Source: Maratus speciosus
Lineage: Eukaryota > Arthropoda > Arachnida > Araneae > Salticidae
Length of the DNA: 64,000 nt
Reading direction: 5' to 3'
NCBI GenBank assembly: GCA_963932465.1
Contig: OZ010786.1
Coordinates: 596,367,038 to 596,431,037, forward strand
The notes under the pieces: generated by a model
Database searches by the model: none
What the model saw: the letters and a program-made list of their open reading frames with translations, nothing else
Told to the model about the DNA's origin: nothing
Translations under genes and position numbers: made by a program
Shown here: piece after piece, positions 34,874 to 44,739 of the stretch
Layout: every line of letters starts with the position of its first letter
Numbering within the stretch: the stretch's first letter is position 1

Positions 34874-35120
34874 TTAACACTTTAATTCCCATAATAGAAT
34901 GCATTCTGGAAATTACGTAGTTCATGGAATCTGACTTTACACCAGAAACTTTTATTTGTTAATTTCTCTTTAATTAAATACGGAATGTCTGTTATCAATT
35001 AGAGCAAATATTGCTATTTTAATTTTCTGGTGTGAATTAGGTATATACGAATTAGAAAAATCTACTAAATTCAAAACAATGTTGTGTGAATATATGCAAA
35101 GCTGCGTACTAAAGGTTTAA
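34874..35120. mobile_element. TTAA element, 'CACTTTAATTCCC' type
   Basis: TTAACACTTTAATTCCCATA at the left; GCGTACTAAAGGTTTAA at the right. Strong inner inverted pair TTTACACCAGAAACTTTT / ATTTTCTGGTGTGAATTA. Confidence 0.55.
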
Positions 35121-35275
35121 TATAACGGTAATATACGAAACTTTGATTGGCATTTTGTAAAATTATTTTATTGAAAATGTTCTGAACGTTATTAAAGTTG
35201 CAAATGCGATTCATTCAAGTTTAAATTTTACTAATATGAAACAAGTTGGAAATTGCTCGTCAAAGGTGGCAAATA

Positions 35276-36033
35276 GGGTGCGTTCGTACTATAACTAGTT
35301 TTATAATTATTTTTTGCACCCCATATTGTACTGACTGTACAATTTTTTGCACTTCATAAAGTGCATATTCTGTAACATCATTAAAATGCACTTCCAATAT
35401 TTTTTTCCCATTCCCCGTAATGTAACGGGACACTTTTGACTGTCCCTGTAATTAAACTATACATCCGATTTTCCTGAAATTTGAAATGGCTCGACAAAAT
35501 ATTGCAAAAATTATATCTTTAAAATTTCAGACCATTCGGAAGGCTGTAACATCATTAAAATGCACTTGCAATATTTTTTCCCATTGGCCGTAATGTAAAG
35601 AAAAACTTTTGATTGTCCCTGTAATTAAACCATACATCCGATTTTCATAAAATTCGAAATGGCTCGACAAAATATTGCATCAATTATATCTTTAAAATTT
35701 CAGACCATTCGGAAGGCTGTAACATCATTAAAATGCACTTGCAATAATTTTTCCCATTGGCCGTAATGTAAAGAAAAACTTTTGACTGTCCCTGCAATTA
35801 AACTATACATCCGATTTTCATAAAATTTGAAATGGCTCGACAAAATTTTGCAATAATCATATATTTAAAATTTCAGACCATTCGGTTGGGTAGTTTTTGC
35901 TCTGTTATATGCGGACAGACAGACGGGCGGACAGATGGACGGATAGACAGACGGACGGATAGACGGACGGACAGACGGACGGACTGAACGACGACTATAG
36001 GTGCTACGTATTTATATAATTACGAACGCACCT
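35276..36033. mobile_element. Short-TIR element of ~174-bp tandem repeats plus GAC-rich microsatellite (E1)
   Basis: GGGTGCGTTCGTACTATAAC at the left is mirrored by AATTACGAACGCACC at the right. The body holds three direct units starting TGTAACATCATTAAAATGCA at 35371, 35545 and 35718, each containing ATCCGATTTTC, AAATGGCTCGACAAAAT and TTTCAGACCATTCGG. An imperfect (GGAC/AGAC)n run occupies 35908-35990, next to the right end. Confidence 0.7.
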
Positions 36034-36109
36034 AAAAAAGAAGTAATTGGAAATGAATAAATACCATTATGAATAATCGTTGATAATTGACATGATGTAT
36101 GCACATTTC

Positions 36110-36365
36110 TAAACATAAGCATTTTCAAGATGAAATAGCAGTCTAAGAACACCACTTTTTCAAGTCGGTTATTCACCTGCATCTTTTACGTCATCACCCT
36201 TACAAACGTCTTGTCAGATTTATGATTTCCCGGATGGAAACCACTAAGAGATTTATGCAACTTCTTTGCATCCATCTGCGTTGTAGATTAATGGGAAAAT
36301 AAGTTGGAATTGCCCGGTGGAGGAAGCGATAAACTCACGCTATATTTAGAGAAATCAATACTTGG
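36110..36365 (+). repeat. Diverged direct repeat D, copy 1
   Basis: Matches 41490-41745 over the whole block (GGTTATTCACCTGCATCTTT, GATTTCC..GGA, ATTAATG..AAATAAGTTGG). Shorter matches to the start of the block occur at 38690-38745 and 44045-44105. No frame is conserved between copies. Confidence 0.5.
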
Positions 36366-36573
36366 AATATAAGATTGCATAAATATATTTTAAAACTGTA
36401 ATATAATATGATTAATGATTTGACAGTTTTTCACGTACCCACAATGCAGAAGAAGAGTTTACTTAATCCATTACTTAAAGCTTTTTGATACCACTAATTT
36501 TTAATTATAATCTTCGCTCTATTAAATGATAGGAAGTTTTAATTACATAAGGCAAATATCTTAGTTAAAAAAG

Positions 36574-36810
36574 GGCCCCACCAGTGGCCGAGAGGTTCTG
36601 CAGTCGAAGCTGGTAGACGGGAAGTGCTGGGTTCGAACCCAAGCGCGCCCGTCGGCCTAATCGTTCGGAGTTTTCGTGGTTTTCTTCGAACCTTGGATTT
36701 CCAAGCGTTAATACGGGTTAGGTTCCCTTAGAAAGACCCCCACGAAGGGCACTCCCCCCTTAGGGCCTATATCCCTCGTGTTGATAATTGGCCGTCATAA
36801 ACACAACCAA
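36574..36810 (+). mobile_element. Full-length tRNA-derived SINE
   Basis: The 5' part has RNA polymerase III box A (TGGCCGAGAGG, 36585-36595) and box B (GGTTCGAACCC, 36630-36640). It is followed by a non-tRNA body with TTTTCGTGGTTTTCTTCGAA and CCCCCACGAAGGGC, a layout known from arthropod SINEs. Perfect 14-bp duplications CTTAGTTAAAAAAG flank it (36560-36573 and 36811-36824), proving target-primed insertion of a 237-bp unit. No A-tail is evident. It would depend on a LINE partner that is not identified here. Confidence 0.92.
36585..36640 (+). promoter_or_regulatory. Internal Pol III promoter (boxes A and B) of the SINE
   Basis: Box A TGGCCGAGAGG and box B GGTTCGAACCC match the tRNA-gene promoter consensus; spacing (~35 bp) is normal for tRNA-derived SINEs. 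Confidence 0.85.
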
Positions 36811-36906
36811 CTTAGTTAAAAAAGTGGAGTTTAGTCTATAATTTTTGTTTATTGTGTCGAAAAATGTTAAGGAGTCTTCGAATGATTAAATTACTTGAAT
36901 ATTAAG

Positions 36907-37050
36907 CATAGTTGTCAACCTCCAGATTTTTTTAACACTGGAATGCAGAATACTGGTTTTATACAATCGCACAATTTCTGCAATCAAATAAAGCGAACAT
37001 TTTTGTAAGAATTTACTGGTATTCAAAAAATCGTGATTTTGTCAATTATG
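36907..37050. mobile_element. hAT-type MITE, 'CATAGTTGTCAACCTCC' family, copy 2 (inverted)
   Basis: CATAGTTGTCAACCTCCAGA at the left, CGTGATTTTGTCAATTATG at the right. It aligns inverted with 21358-21507 through ATACAATCGCACAATTTCTG and AATAAAGCGAAC. Perfect 8-bp duplication ATATTAAG (36899-36906 and 37051-37058). Confidence 0.88.
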
Positions 37051-37469
37051 ATATTAAGTAATACTTTAAAATTTAAAGGTTACCTTCAGCAACAACATAA
37101 TTTTAATAATAAATAAAAGAAAAAATAGAAAAAAAAAATAATAAATAAAAAATATTTGTTACTGTTTGTACTTAAAAAAAGAATAACAATAACAAAAATT
37201 TTTTTCACTCATTCGATAAATAGCTATTTACTTCTTACGATGCTTTGTTGTTAGCTGAAAAATTTCTTAAATATCCATTAAATCAAAACGTGACATTGTC
37301 CTCTCTCTTTAAAAATCCGCCATTGATATTTTTAAAAACTAACTATTATTTTATTTTTTATTCCTAAAGATACAGTTACATCTTATTCAATGGGCAATTA
37401 AAAACAACTATGACTTCAACTCATGTATAGCTACGTCTACACGTAAGCATATTAACCCAATGATAATAA

Positions 37470-37625
37470 CAGGGGAGCCACAGGCGACTATATTTTAATT
37501 CTAACTCACACCACTTCTTAAAAGAAAAAGTTTGACATACTATTCAATAACATTTGCAAGCGAAGTATTTTAATAAATCTGTTTTTTTTTAATAGTGGTG
37601 CAAGTAGAATAGAAAGCTCTTGAAA
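37470..37625. mobile_element. hAT MITE family A copy
   Basis: AGGGGAGCCACAGGCGACTA with AATTCTAACTCACACCACTT at the left; AATAGTGGTGCAAGTAGAAT at the right. The right terminus is diverged. Confidence 0.5.
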
Positions 37626-38099
37626 AAATATGCATATTTGGTAACGGAAACTAGAGCTGAAGCAGAGCCAGGCCCTGCGAAAATATCCAGCGTGTTAAGT
37701 TTTCATCAAAAAATTCTCAGATTTTATTTATTTTTAAATACTACTTGTCCGAACATTTCTCAGTTATTGTTGGTGATGTAAATTTGGTTTCTCAGTTACT
37801 CTAAAAAGATTGTGTCGAAATATCAACATTTAGGTATTTTTAGCTTAGAAAAAAATCGTCTTCGGAAGGCGCGAAGTGACCTGCAGTCCCAAGTTTTTTT
37901 CAAAGGGTTAAAATTCGGATTTTCCAAAACCTTAAATACGGTTGAAGAGAAGAAGATCTAGTCTTTAAATATGTAATTTTGTGAATCAGTACCTCTGTAA
38001 TTGAGCCCTACGAGAGCGTGGTCAAATGAAACAAAAAAAAGATCAACTGCAAAAACGATCTTTTTCGAAAAAAATTTTTAAAAGGTTAAAGACATAATT

Positions 38100-38516
38100 A
38101 TTTTAGTGAAAGAGACGCATAAGACGAAAATATATGAAATTTAATAATATGTCTTCTACTTTTCCGTATTCCGTACTTTTAGGCTGATGAAGGTTAAGAC
38201 AAGCGGCCAAAAATATCAGCATTTTGTTCTTCCCTTCTCGCATTCCAAAAGCTGAGACTAAGCATACCGGGTTCTCTTGCTAATATTTAGAAACAAAAAT
38301 GTGTTTACAATGAGTTTTTAATTAATATATCGGGTAATTATGAAAAAATGAAATAACTGAGACTCGGGTGCTTCAGGTTCTGCTTTGGACTATCCTCATA
38401 CAAGTTTGCAGACCTCTGAGCGCGATAGAGTTTTCTAGCTATCGTATAGAGACAAAAAGACACATATAAAGACAGACAGACAAAGCCAACTTTCTTTTAT
38501 TAGAATAGATAGATTT
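38100..38516 (+). repeat. Probable LINE (RTE-like) 3' end fragment
   Basis: Ends in AAAGACAGACAGACAAAGCC then TTTTATTAGAATAGATAG, a tail type common to RTE-like LINEs and derived repeats. No RT frame upstream, so at best a truncated 3' fragment. Confidence 0.35.
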
Positions 38517-38746
38517 TACTATCAGTAGTTTAAAATATGAATTTTTACAGATTTTAATTACAGAGATTCTCTGACTAAACTATGCAAGGATTTCTATTTG
38601 GAAATGTTGATGTTTGATGATTAAAAATTGAGTATGGTTTGATCGTCGCAAAGGGATTACAGTTTAAATTACAATCTACGAATTTCACATTTCCAAGTCA
38701 GTGAATCGCATTCACCTTTCGCGTCATCACTCTTAACTAACTATTA

Positions 38747-39160
38747 GGTTGTCTCAAAAGTTGTTTATTTTTATTTTTATTATTTTTTTTTTATTTTTAT
38801 TTTTATTTTTATTTTTATTTTTTTTGCAAAAAATAAATCTTGCCGAATTTCGAAAATGGCGAGATTTTATTGAAGTATATATATGCTATTAAATTCAACA
38901 ATCTCATTCCATCTCTCCAGAAACCTCATAATGCCCTCTTTCCAAGAACATTTGTGATTTTCTGGCAAAATAGTTATTGAAGGGATTTTTTATGTCATTC
39001 AAAGAGTGAATTTTTTAGCGAATGGTTTTTTAAGTAAAAAAAAAAAAAATAAAATAAATAGTAGTCGGACGGCGCAATTTCGGAAAGTAGGGAGGGTAGG
39101 ACTGAACGTCTCAATCGAATGCAAGGATTTGTTTCTGACAGTCAAAGTTACATGTGGCCT
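38747..39160 (-). pseudogene. Mariner transposase C-terminal remnant with TIR, minus strand
   Basis: On the minus strand one frame reads EIAPSDYYLFYF, the block holding the third catalytic Asp of D,D34D mariner transposases, and, after A/T expansions, another frame reads KEGIMRFLERWNEIVE, the usual C-terminal block. The outer end TTAGGTTGTCTCAAAAGTTG (from 38749) is a mariner-type inverted terminal repeat next to TA. An (ATTTTT)n run (38766-38828) has expanded between TIR and coding end. Frameshifted and dead. Confidence 0.75.
38766..38828 (+). repeat. (ATTTTT)n microsatellite
   Basis: Repeated ATTTTT hexamers with one longer T-run, inside the mariner remnant. Confidence 0.9.
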
Positions 39161-39514
39161 GGAGTTTTAGTGGGAGACAACACCTCGACTGATTGTTGTC
39201 TTGAGTTCATCGATATGCGAGCAGTATTTTTCATAGCCGATGTTCTGGTTTCATGGTATTGGTCATACTAAATAACAGGCTTCCAATCTCACTTAATATA
39301 CAGCGTAACTTTGTTCTGGTGGAGTCCGGCTTTAGCGATAGGAATGGGACATTTGTCTCGGCTGGTCCAGAATTGTTTGCGTACCAGGTTGTTATAAAGT
39401 ATTCAACTTTTGTCCACGGCGCCCAATCTTTTCAAAAAAGGATCTTTTTTGCAAATGGAAATGAGATCTAAAATCAAGGTTCCGATTTGCGCCTATTTTT
39501 TCATTTTATTTGCA

Positions 39515-39665
39515 CCGGGTTTCGATTTGCTCCCATTTTTTCATTTTATTTGCACTACTATTTTTAAAAACTAAATTTTGTAGTATATTATTCCCGCCTG
39601 TGTTGCATGTAAATTCGTTTTCTGTTGAGAAAGTGCTACAAATAATATATAAAAAATGGCGAAAG
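39515..39665. repeat. hAT MITE family A-like, copy 1 of a pair
   Basis: CATTTTATTTGCACTACTAT followed by TTGTAGTATATTATTCCCGC and GAAAGTG near the right. Terminal bases are diverged. It lies between the mariner arms. Confidence 0.4.
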
Positions 39666-39689
39666 TGGGAGCCCTGTGTGTAATGCTGT

Positions 39690-39860
39690 GTTACATCAGG
39701 CCACGGGCATCTATTTTTATATTTTATTTGCACCACTATTTAAAAAAAATACGTTTTGTAGTACGTTCTTATTGCAGATCTTGTAAAAGCTTTTGTAAAC
39801 GGTTTTTGTTTTCAGGAAGTGGTATGAGAATAATAAAAAAATACCACTTAAAATTCAAAA
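39690..39860. repeat. hAT MITE family A-like, copy 2 of a pair
   Basis: ACATCAGGCCACGGGCATCT with TTTTTATATTTTATTTGCAC and CACTATTTAAAAAAAATACG, then CTTATTGCAGATCTTGTAAA. Same central layout as 39515-39665. Confidence 0.45.
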
Positions 39861-39879
39861 GAAACTTTCGGGACAATCT

Positions 39880-40083
39880 TTGACTGACAGAGACAAACTC
39901 CTTCCATTCGATTAAGACGTTCTGACACACATTCCCTACTGTCTGGACGTTGCTCTATCCATCTGCCATTTGTTTCTTTGTCTCGAACATTATCTTCGCT
40001 AAAAAAATCACTCGATGAAATCACAAATGTTTTGGAAAGAAGGCATTATGAGACTTTCGGAGAGATTGAAGAAGGTTTGTTGA
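39880..40083 (+). pseudogene. Mariner transposase C-terminal remnant, plus strand
   Basis: From 39928 the frame reads HIPYCLDVALSICHLF, matching the mariner block H-PYSPDLAPSDYHLF but with the catalytic Asp position lost (SICH). It continues LCLEHYLR, a TAA stop (40000-40002), then in frame KSQMFWKEGIMRLSERLKKV and a final TGA at 40081-40083. Its DNA is inverted relative to 38870-39150, so the two remnants stand head to head around 39500. The outer TIR on this side is not seen. Confidence 0.75.
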
Positions 40084-40099
40084 ACATACTGCACATATA

Positions 40100-40310
40100 G
40101 AGTGTCCCCGCTAAAGTCCTTTGTCACCCAAATAATTTATGAACAGCAACAGCTATAGTCATAAAAATTGGATCTAGGTATAGTAAAGTAGCCATGCGCT
40201 ACTGAATGACACCGCCTACGATACCACCTGGTGGAAGACTGCGGAGTTAGCATTCCTATCTCGAAACCGCATTTTACGGAAATTCAGTTGAAAAATGGCA
40301 AGTATGGTAA
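40100..40310 (+). repeat. Possible single end of a mariner-type element
   Basis: AGAGTGTCCCCGCTAAAGTC resembles GGGTGTCCC-type termini and is followed by GATACCACCTGGTGG. No inverted partner was found. Confidence 0.3.
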
Positions 40311-41489
40311 CCCAGATAGCATTTTTTATTTGCAGAAAATTTACAGCAGTCTTGCTTTGAAAACCTGCAAAGTTGCAGCAAGCTCAGCATGACAAGACTG
40401 AAAGTTCATAACAAGACTGCAGCAAGATAACGGAATCTCCGAAGTCAACACACTTTCAACTTGTGGCTAACTTGTCGTGCAAGTTAAATTCGTTCTGTAT
40501 AAAATTTATTGCAAATTAACGGCAAACAAGTAATAAAAAATACTGCAAACTTACTGCAGAGCAGCAACCTTTCCACACCCCACAATCTGATTACAACTGT
40601 TACAATATAAGTTTAACCCCTTCGAAGGGGTCCATAGACCTGATCTGGTTTATTGATGCGAACACATCGTCAGAAGGAGCATGCATCGTTTTCATTACCA
40701 TAAACAAATTAAGGTAATATTTGTACTTTTCAATACGAGCCTTTTTTGGTATTTGATAAGTATAGCGTTTAGAAGAAAGGGTGCCCACCGAATAAAATTT
40801 CTGCAATTTCTGCGTATGTGCTGATTGTCTATTCTCTCAACAGAGGGATTTTTTGTTTTCGTCATTTTCGTGAATTAAAGACAGTCTTGCCATCAGTTTC
40901 GCAACAAAATACTCATGCATACGGGGGATGGTATACATTGCGGGAAATTTGCTGCGAATTTTTCAATTCTAATTTCTCAGGGCAAGATAATGCCGTGATC
41001 ACAATTCTTGCGAATATTCCAACATCAAAAGACAAATTGTTTTAACAGAAAGATAATATGATTTACAATAAAATTTTTAAAGCTAAATAATTCCACAACA
41101 CTTTTTTTCCATTGTTTAACAATGCCTAATTATTTTGTAAGTATTTGTGTTAGTTAGCTGACAAGTCCAAAAAACTGTTTAAATATGTCTTATGCAATAC
41201 TGCCAACCTTCTCGTTTGTTGAAGACAAATAAACATAATATGAATCAGAAAAAAGTTTAATAAATCCTTCTCGTTTAATTGTAGTAATTATTTTAAGTAG
41301 CAAGAGCTTTAAAAAGCATGAGCATTTTGTAAAATTATCTTATTGAAAACATCTGTTTTGATGCATCAAAACTGCAGATTATTTAGTCGACAATTTTAGA
41401 AAAATGTAAATTGTGATTAGACTACTTCAAGTAAAACAATAGATTTAAGAATATACATTAAAAAACAGCGTGTATGTACAATTCCTTAC
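40311..41489. other. Unassigned sequence
   Basis: AACCCCTTCGAAGGGGTCCA at 40616 resembles a TTAA-element end without a partner. Open frames of 68-75 codons (40600-41045) show no family features. Confidence 0.3.
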
Positions 41490-41745
41490 AAAAACATATT
41501 CAAGGAAAAATAACAGTCTATGAATTACACTTTTCACACAAGGTTATTCACTTGCATCTATCACATCATCAACCTTACATAACTAATGGCAGATTAATGA
41601 TTTCCTCTCTTTCTTTCATTTGGAGGCTTATGGAACTTCTGAGCATCCGTCTGGGATTTTGATTAATGAAAAGATAAGTTGGGATTGCTGAGCTGTGGAA
41701 GATATCAAATTTGGACATTTTCAGAGAAATTATTATTTGATATAT
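41490..41745 (+). repeat. Diverged direct repeat D, copy 3
   Basis: GGTTATTCACTTGCATCTAT and the following ~220 bp align with 36110-36365, including GGCTTATGGAACTTCTGAGC against AGATTTATGCAACTTCTTTG. Confidence 0.5.
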
Positions 41746-43157
41746 GGTATTACGCTAATATAATGCAATTATTAAATATCAAAGGAATAATTAATCTTTT
41801 GAAGTAAAACTTTATATTATGTAATGCTTCAATATCAGAAAGCAAGTCAGTTTTAGCATGTATATACAATGTTCAATGTAGCAAGAAAGTATAAATAAGA
41901 TTTGTTGATGACTGTTTTAAATTTTGAAAGAGAGAAGAAATGAAGTGTACCACAAACATCTTTTATTCATTTGGTAAATGGCTATTTAACTTGAAAATTA
42001 TTTTGTTAGTTAATAAGTTCCAAAACATTTGTGAAACACGTCTTAAGTGTTCTAAGGACTCTTAATATCGGAAAAAAGAAAAAAAAGAGACAATTTTCAA
42101 CATTTAATATCTTAAAATTTATATGATTTTAAAACACACTTTTTATTGGGATGAAAGATATAAGTGTGTTCTTTCATTTCATGTATTTAAAAAATTGCAG
42201 GATGCAGAATTAGCATTTACATGGGCTCCAAACTTTCAAACATTTGACGACCAGAAAATTGGTATAACAGCTTACGCGCAGGATTAAGAAATAAATATTG
42301 CAACGTGAATGAAAATTTTAGTGCCTGATTATACTTCAGATTGTAATAAGTACCCTGAACGTCAATAGAGTTGTATTTAAAGAATTTTTATATTTTTAAT
42401 ACAAAGTTGTATTTAGCTAATACAAAATTTTGGAAATTTCAACAGTATAATCACCTAAAAAAAAGACTTGTCTGAATAATAAAAGGGAAATTTTAGGTTC
42501 AGGTTATACAGACTAATATGAAACATATATTTTGAAAATTTCATGAAAACATATCTAGAAATTTTTTCAGATATTGTGCCCAAAAGCGTCATTTGGAGAA
42601 AAATGACATAGAAGTTTCGGCAACGCAGCCGCTTCAGCTATTGGGCGGGTATAATTCTAAAAGCCGTAACTTGTGTTCTAATAGGAATTTCAAGGAAACA
42701 ATTGAAGAATTATGTGGAAGATCATGTTAAGTAACAAAAATGACATTTGAAGAAATTTGAAGTGAAAGTTTTTGCTGTAAATTTTAATGATTTATTTTCT
42801 ATTTGATACCATATGTTTAAAATATGAACAGGCATGGTACTAAACACTCTCGGAAAAACTTATTGATATTTAATTTTCAAATATTAAAAATTATAAATAT
42901 TATTGACATTATTAAATATTAAAATATTAAATATTAATGAATAATGTCTTAAATCTTCAAGACTAAATGGAATCTTGGTATTTTACCTTCACCATGTGAT
43001 AGGATACCTCATAACGCTTTCATCCAAAAGATTAAAAATTTTTTTAGAAAAGGTAGCATAACATGTTCATCCACTCAGCTCTTCAATTATATCAAAATGT
43101 TCAAAAAAGATAGAAGTTTAACATCGAAAAAAATAAAATTTCGATAATTTTGGAGCT
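41746..43157. other. Unassigned AT-rich sequence
   Basis: TCATTTGGTAAATGGCTATT (41967) resembles TCATTCGATAAATAGCTATT at 37209, extending the spaced-repeat pattern described in the findings. No frame. Confidence 0.35.
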
Positions 43158-43445
43158 TTAACCCTCTTGCTGCGCAACCCGTGATTTGCGTGATTGCGCA
43201 ACCCTGGGGGATGCATTTTTTCCGTCTAATTAACCCTTCTTGATTATTCCCACAAGTTATTTTTTTATTGTAAACTTTGCCTTATTTAATCGGAGCACTT
43301 TCCCGATTAAATTAAACAAACATTTTTGTTTTGAAAAATACGTGACAAAAGAATAAAAATTCTCAGAAGACACTCGTCGCGAAGGGTTTAGATACACAAT
43401 TTTTGAAGCTATTCTGATAAAACTATTACGCAGCGAGAAAGTTAA
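43158..43445. mobile_element. TTAA element, family T6 with nested T5-like element (inverted copy)
   Basis: TTAACCCTCTTGCTGCGCAA at the left, ATTACGCAGCGAGAAAGTTAA-type right end. Inside, TTAACCCTTCTTGATTATTC to CGCGAAGGGTTTA (43230-43390) is the nested T5-like element. Same composite as 31408-31724 in the opposite orientation. Confidence 0.8.
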
Positions 43446-43667
43446 GAGTCCTGAGGCCCCATAATATAAATAGTAATTGATTCTCAGCTTCAGAAATGTC
43501 TTAAGTATTTCTAAACATTTTCTGAGTGGAAAAAAATATGCCTCCTTGTATTACCAGTTGCATCTAATTCAACGTACAATTTTGAAAATGTAAAACGAAA
43601 TTAAATATCATTATGTAAAAAAGAAGAATTATCAAGAAAAAACATAAACGATTTTTAATCATTTATA

Positions 43668-43850
43668 CAGGGCTGCTACTGGTGACTATTTTTTTTTTTT
43701 TTTTTTTTTTTTTCATCTGACACGACTTTATTATAGCAGAAATCTTTCATAAATGCTTTAACAGCATTTGCATGAGAAATACACTACAACATTTATTTTT
43801 TAAATAGTACTGTGAATACAATATAAAAATAGTTGCCCTTTGATAGGCAA
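43668..43850. mobile_element. hAT MITE family A copy with T-run expansion
   Basis: CAGGGCTGCTACTGGTGACT, then a T-run of about 31, then CGACTTTATTATAGCAGAAA; the right end ATAAAAATAGTTGCCCTTTG is the inverse. Confidence 0.55.
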
Positions 43851-44039
43851 ACAATAGTACATCTGTAATACTGAATTTTCACCGGAATAATCGAAAAATT
43901 TTAATTTTAGGAAAGGCAATTTTTCAACGTTTTTTCCCCTCAAAGTAAAAAAAGTTAAAATTTACTTAGACGTTTCTGGTACGAATCTTGTTTAAATTAG
44001 GTGAGATATAATATATCCCACCTCCCCTTAAGGGGTTAA
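43848..44039. mobile_element. TTAA element, family T3 (inverted partial)
   Basis: GAATTTTCACCGGAATAATC and GACGTTTCTGGTACGAAT inner sites, ending CCTCCCCTTAAGGGGTTAA. The left terminus is lost at the junction with the family A MITE. Confidence 0.6.
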
Positions 44040-44332
44040 TAATTGTCTACTAATTATCCTTTTCAAGCTGTTTATTCACATGCATCTTTTACATCACCAC
44101 CTTACATCGGGTCTGGCCAACCTTTCAGTAAGCAGGACCGATCTCCAACTGCTGTCAAACAACGCAATGGACCATTGATTATTAACATGACTCAAAGCAC
44201 GCAATATTGTAGCCATTTGATACAATGTTCGCGAAACCCACACATCTTTTTCAAAGCACATATACATTTTACAGTACTAAACTTGTCACCGTAATAACAA
44301 ACTGAAAAGAAAATAAGTCTTACGGTTATAGC

Positions 44333-44520
44333 AGGATTCATACGGGTCCCGTTATTTTCCAGGTGAAATTTCAGTATTTTTTTTATTTTATTATTATTTA
44401 AATAAATCTAGTTCAAACGCGCGAAGTTTCGACTTATTTCAGCAGAGATTTTCTTTAAGAAACTACAGGAACCGAAGAATTTCCTGGTCTGGAAATCCCA
44501 GGACCCGTACGAAACTTGTA
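44333..44520. mobile_element. 'GGTTCGTACGG' MITE, copy 4
   Basis: CAGGATTCATACGGGTCCCG at the left and CCAGGACCCGTACGAAACTT at the right, inverted; body ATCTAGTTCAAACGCGCGAA. Confidence 0.65.
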
Positions 44521-44739
44521 ATATCCTGCGTAGAAAAAAAAAAAAAAAAAAAGAAAAGAAAAAGAAAAAAAAAAAAACTAGAAAGAAAATATAGTAAAAT
44601 AGTAAATTTATAGTTACAGATTTTTTAAAGGGGGTTTTATCTCTAAAACATTTGTAGAATAAAATGATAAAAACATTAATGCTACATGCAATAGCATGCA
44701 AACGTTAATGATTAAAAAATAAACCATTTTTGAAATGAA

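Noticed and set aside
36574..36650. A functional tRNA gene
   Set aside because: Boxes A and B are present, but the acceptor stem cannot be closed and the tRNA-like part continues into a SINE body inside target duplications.
40600..41045. Facing frames of 68 and 75 codons
   Set aside because: Somewhat protein-like, but no extension upstream, no family match and no supporting signals.
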